A stretch of 64,000 nt of DNA from Microbulbifer sp. GL-2 (GTDB lineage Bacteria > Pseudomonadota > Gammaproteobacteria > Pseudomonadales > Cellvibrionaceae), in the NCBI RefSeq assembly GCF_007183175.1, contig NZ_AP019807.1, positions 3,096,001 to 3,160,000 on the forward strand, in the 5' to 3' direction. The position numbers and the translations under genes are program-made. Of this stretch, positions 60,761-64,000 are shown in pieces (within the stretch, counting starts at the first letter, position 1; each line of letters starts with the position of its first letter). The notes beneath the pieces are model-generated. The model ran no database searches, was not told the DNA's origin, and was given only the letters and a program-made list of their open reading frames with translations.

Positions 60761-62452
60761 ATGGCCATTATTGGTATTGACCTGGGTACCACTAATAGCG
60801 CTTGTGGGCTATTGACGGAAAGTGGAGTAAAGCTGATCCCCAATCGCCTGGGCGAGGCGTTGACCCCATCGGTGGTTGGCTTGGATGATGCTGGCAAGCT
60901 AGTGGTGGGGAAAACCGCAAAAGAGTGCCTGATCAATCACAGTGATACCACCGTTGCCGCCTTTAAGCGCCTGATGGGCACGGATCATAAAGTCAAACTG
61001 GGTCGCCAGCAATTTACCGCTACCGAACTTTCCGCCTTGGTACTGCGCTCTCTCAAAGAGGATGCAGAGGCTTTCCTGGGGGAAGAGGTCGGTGAAGCGG
61101 TAATCAGTGTGCCCGCCTACTTTAATGATAACCAGCGCCAGGCGACAAAATTGGCTGGGGAGCTGGCAGGCCTCAAGGTAGAGCGCCTGATCAACGAGCC
61201 CACCGCTGCGGCAATAGCCTACGGCCTGCACGATAAGCGGGAGGGAAATTTCCTGGTGCTAGACCTGGGCGGTGGTACCTTCGATGTCTCCATCCTGGAA
61301 TTCTTCGATGGCATTATGGAAGTACATGCCAGTGCCGGGGATAACTACCTGGGCGGTGAGGATTTTGTCGAGGCAATGATCGACAGCGTTCTGGAAGAAT
61401 TGCAGCTGAAAAAATCTTCCTTGAAACCGCGCGAACTGCAGAACCTGTATATGCAGATGGAAACGGCTAAGCGCCGTATCAGCCAGCAGGCAGAGCAGTT
61501 ACTTAAATTAAACCTAGGTGGACGCGAACTCGAATGGAAAGCGACTCCCGAATGGTTTGAAAAACTTAGCACTCCGTTGCTACTGCGAGCCAAGCGCCCG
61601 ATTGAGCGCGCCATGCGCGATGCCGGTTTGCCACCCGCTAAAATTGACGAAGTGGTATTAGTGGGCGGCTCCACCCGCCTGGCCCTGTTCCGCTCCATGG
61701 TGGGGCGAATGTTTGGCCGCTTACCCTCCTGCCACCTGGACCCAGACACTGTTGTCGCCATGGGAGCGGCTATTCAAGCCGGGCTCAAGGAAAAAAACTC
61801 CGCGCTGGATGATATCGTCCTCACCGATGTATGCCCCTACACCCTGGGTACCGGCATAGTGAACGAAGACAGCCCACAGCTGGGCAATTACTTCCTGCCG
61901 ATTATTGAGCGCAACACCGTGGTACCTGTGAGTATCGTGCGTAGCGTTTGCACTGCCCGCGATGATCAGAACGAAGTTTGTATCGATATTTACCAGGGGG
62001 AAAATCGCCTGGTAAAGAAAAATGTCTACCTGGGTGAACTCACGGTGCCGGTACCCAAGAAACCCCGGGGCGAGGAAGTGGTGGAAGTGCGCTATAGCTA
62101 TGATATGAACGGTTTGCTGGAAGTGGATGTCACCGTCGTTTCCACCGGTAAAACATTTAATAAGTTAGTGGTATTTACGCCGGGCGCCCTGAATGAGCAG
62201 GATAAAGCCCAAGCGTTGAAAAAACTGGCCAAGTTTAAATTCCATCCCCGTGAAGATGAGGAAAACCGGGCGCTGCTCGCCCGTGGCGAACGCTTGTATG
62301 AAGCGAGCCTCGGCGAGCAGCGCGATTATATTGCTCAATTACTCGCAAGCTTCGATCGGGTTTTGGATAAACAAAACCTGGTGGAGATTGGCAAGGCGCG
62401 TGCCGAACTCACGGAGATTTTCGATAAGCTCGATGGTGAGGACTGGATTTAA
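60761..62452 (+). CDS. hscC: Hsp70-family chaperone HscC
   Basis: A 563-residue HscC-type Hsp70. Motifs: I-G-I-D-L-G-T-T-N-S (residues 4-13), D-L-G-G-G-T-F-D-V-S (about 168-177) and V-G-G-S-T-R-L-A (about 303-310), with a short C-terminal substrate-binding domain. HscC works with specific J-proteins; the next gene encodes a J-domain membrane protein, and the stop/start overlap (TAATG) couples them. Confidence 0.95.
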   Translation: MAIIGIDLGTTNSACGLLTESGVKLIPNRLGEALTPSVVGLDDAGKLVVGKTAKECLINHSDTTVAAFKRLMGTDHKVKLGRQQFTATELSALVLRSLKEDAEAFLGEEVGEAVISVPAYFNDNQRQATKLAGELAGLKVERLINEPTAAAIAYGLHDKREGNFLVLDLGGGTFDVSILEFFDGIMEVHASAGDNYLGGEDFVEAMIDSVLEELQLKKSSLKPRELQNLYMQMETAKRRISQQAEQLLKLNLGGRELEWKATPEWFEKLSTPLLLRAKRPIERAMRDAGLPPAKIDEVVLVGGSTRLALFRSMVGRMFGRLPSCHLDPDTVVAMGAAIQAGLKEKNSALDDIVLTDVCPYTLGTGIVNEDSPQLGNYFLPIIERNTVVPVSIVRSVCTARDDQNEVCIDIYQGENRLVKKNVYLGELTVPVPKKPRGEEVVEVRYSYDMNGLLEVDVTVVSTGKTFNKLVVFTPGALNEQDKAQALKKLAKFKFHPREDEENRALLARGERLYEASLGEQRDYIAQLLASFDRVLDKQNLVEIGKARAELTEIFDKLDGEDWI

Positions 62453-63879
62453 TGGGCCCCTGGGAGATACTCGAGCTAGCACCCTGCGATGATGCGCGGG
62501 CGATCAAGCGCGCCTACGCAAAAAAACTGAAGCAAACCCGCCCGGATGAAAAGCCTGAAGAGTTTCAGCAGTTACACAGCGTCTATAAATGGGCCCTGAA
62601 AGCCGCTGAGGAGCTTAAAGAAGAGAAAAAGGAAACTGAGGAACCGCAAAGTACTGAGGTGCTTGTGGACGTAGCTAGTGCTGAGCAGGCTGCACTTTCA
62701 CGAGAGGCCGCGCAATTACTTGGGCAAACAGAGTCGCAGGTTCAGCAAGCTAGTGAGCCGAATCATCAAGACCACTCGCCAGTCTCTACAGAAGCTATTG
62801 AGCAAGCTCAATCAAAAGTCTCTCTTGACCTGAACCAAGCCCAGGATCAGGAAGCTGGGGGTGAGAGACAGCAGGGGACCTCTACAGAGAAACATGCGGA
62901 AGAGCAGCATCCTGAAGTTAAGAATGCACAAGAAGATAATGTGCAAGAAAATCCTATTGAAGAGGATGACACTGAACAAGACCCACAGCGAACGCTGCGA
63001 ATTGCCGAGTACCATCGGGTGTTGGAGCAGGTGGATAGGCTGCTGCAAGCGCCCAGTAAATTCAATGCAAAAGAGAATTGGCGTTTTCTCACCGACACAC
63101 CCCATATGCTCGATGAGGAATATAATTGGAATCTGGGCCTTTCAATCTTCGAACGTTTTGCCAGAATAAATTTGCAAGCTGATGAGGGTACCTCTAAGGA
63201 TAAAAAGCAAACACTGGTTTCTAACAATATTCTTCAGTACTGCAATAGCTTGTTCGACTGGGATGGTAATACCTCCTATTTATACGGCGCCTTGGACGAG
63301 TCCCTTTGTGATTGCATTTTTAATTCTCTGCAAAGTGAAGAAGTTACTGTGGACCCCGCCCAAGGGCTCCGAGGTGGGCGCAAGCTGATCCGGCAGAAAA
63401 TCACCCAGCCGGAAGAAATCTATGATCAATACTACTTTGGCCACTTGCTGGCCCGGGGCGTTGCGGTCTTACTGGATGTATTGTTGTTGTACGTCGCGGT
63501 TGGCTTTATCGCCTCCATTGTGATGATGAAGGTATACGATATGCCAGAAGGTGCCGCCATAACCATGGCGTTGGGAATTTGTTGCCTGGCCTATCTGCTG
63601 ATGGCCTGGATTGCAGAGAGCTCCCGCTTTCAGGCGACGCCGGGTAAATATCTGATGGGTTATAAGGTCACCAACAAAAAATTTGAGCGAATAGGCTATG
63701 GCCATGGCCTCTGGCGGCTACTGAGCTTCACTCTCACCCTACCGTTGGGCAAGATCGGTTGGTTGATTAACTGCTTTTTAGGTGGAAACCTGATGCACGA
63801 TCGCCTCAGCTCAAGCCATGTCATCAATATGCGTAAATCCCGCGAGGAGTATTTGCGGAGATTGCGGGGGGAAGAGTGA
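62452..63879 (+). CDS. J-domain and RDD membrane protein, HscC partner
   Basis: A 475-residue protein. Residues 1-65 are a J-domain (W-E-I-L-E-L-A-P... A-I-K-R-A-Y-A-K-K-L) in which the essential H-P-D motif reads R-P-D (T-R-P-D-E-K). A long acidic Glu/Gln-rich linker (about 60-180), a mid domain and a C-terminal RDD domain with about four membrane helices (about 335-450) follow. R-P-D is common in HscC-associated J-like proteins. Its stop overlaps the cupin start by one base. Confidence 0.85.
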   Translation: MGPWEILELAPCDDARAIKRAYAKKLKQTRPDEKPEEFQQLHSVYKWALKAAEELKEEKKETEEPQSTEVLVDVASAEQAALSREAAQLLGQTESQVQQASEPNHQDHSPVSTEAIEQAQSKVSLDLNQAQDQEAGGERQQGTSTEKHAEEQHPEVKNAQEDNVQENPIEEDDTEQDPQRTLRIAEYHRVLEQVDRLLQAPSKFNAKENWRFLTDTPHMLDEEYNWNLGLSIFERFARINLQADEGTSKDKKQTLVSNNILQYCNSLFDWDGNTSYLYGALDESLCDCIFNSLQSEEVTVDPAQGLRGGRKLIRQKITQPEEIYDQYYFGHLLARGVAVLLDVLLLYVAVGFIASIVMMKVYDMPEGAAITMALGICCLAYLLMAWIAESSRFQATPGKYLMGYKVTNKKFERIGYGHGLWRLLSFTLTLPLGKIGWLINCFLGGNLMHDRLSSSHVINMRKSREEYLRRLRGEE

Positions 63880-64000
63880 TGCCAGTAGTCTCAAAAGAAA
63901 ATGCTGAGCACTACTCCTGGGGAGAGGGCTGCGATGGCTGGCACTTGGTACGGACCGATTCTCTCAGTGTGATTCAGGAGAGAGTACCTCCTGGTTGCTC
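63879..64000 (+). CDS. Cupin-domain protein (partial)
   Basis: Begins with ATG inside the previous stop (TGATG) and runs off the right edge, so 40 residues are visible: N-A-E-H-Y-S-W-G, C-D-G-W-H-L-V and S-L-S-V-I-Q-E-R-V-P-P-G. This is the usual opening of small single-domain cupins; the metal-binding histidines would lie beyond the window. Confidence 0.75.
   Translation, partial: MPVVSKENAEHYSWGEGCDGWHLVRTDSLSVIQERVPPGC

Overview
The window is a gammaproteobacterial chromosome segment. The gene order leuC-leuD-leuB-asd-usg-fimV-truA-trpF-(trpB-trpA)-accD-folC-dedD-cvpA-purF-metZ is the backbone known from Pseudomonas and relatives. Protein style and moderate GC suggest a marine Cellvibrionales-type organism (Microbulbifer or Saccharophagus-like). 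That placement is inference; there is no rRNA or other marker here. I saw no rRNA, tRNA, CRISPR array, prophage or intact insertion sequence.

Layout. 1-1.1 kb: start of a nitronate monooxygenase-like gene and an outer-membrane beta-barrel gene (both minus strand). 1.3-22.5 kb: the biosynthetic backbone, with a divergent LysR regulator next to leuCDB, the lysine/methionine/threonine branch enzyme asd, the polar hub protein FimV, pseudouridine synthase TruA, tryptophan genes, fatty-acid and folate genes, purine entry (cvpA-purF) and methionine synthesis (metZ). 22.6-28.4 kb: a MoxR / DUF58 / transglutaminase cluster, an MFS transporter and a DUF3175-like gene. 28.4-35 kb: sppA, DUF2069, wrbA, arsC (minus), then YihY, a thioredoxin-like lipoprotein and a cystine-type symporter. 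35.2-40.6 kb: an envelope-signalling block with an 11-residue-repeat secreted protein, sigma factor, putative anti-sigma factor, DUF3106 protein, glycine-zipper protein, PepSY protein and a PhoP/PhoQ-like pair. 40.6-53.5 kb: a looser, more AT-rich accessory stretch (acyl-CoA dehydrogenase, glycosyltransferase plus PAP2 phosphatase, small DUF genes, tpm, radical SAM protein, an IS630 transposase relic, a Na+/H+ antiporter). 53.6-60.5 kb: threonine catabolism (kbl-tdh), an arginine-transaminase-pathway-like decarboxylase/aldehyde dehydrogenase pair, pdxH. 60.7-64 kb: hscC, a J-domain/RDD membrane partner and the start of a cupin gene.

The most unusual element is in the trpF-trpB gap (13241-13746): 3.8 tandem copies of a 134-bp unit, each able to fold into four hairpins. 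In the three complete copies one hairpin presents the hexaloop AAGGAC or AAGGAT closed by a C-G pair, which matches the known CsrA/RsmA RNA-binding consensus (CANGGANG in a hairpin loop). A second hairpin carries GGA in its loop. If transcribed, the array would resemble a CsrB/RsmY-type sponge or a CsrA-controlled operon spacer, but it may also be a mobile extragenic repeat.

A second pattern concerns sequence quality: yihY, the PAP2 phosphatase gene and pdxH are each broken by what looks like one missing G (or C) in a homopolymer, and each reading frame is fully restored by adding it. This looks more like systematic homopolymer undercalling than true gene loss.
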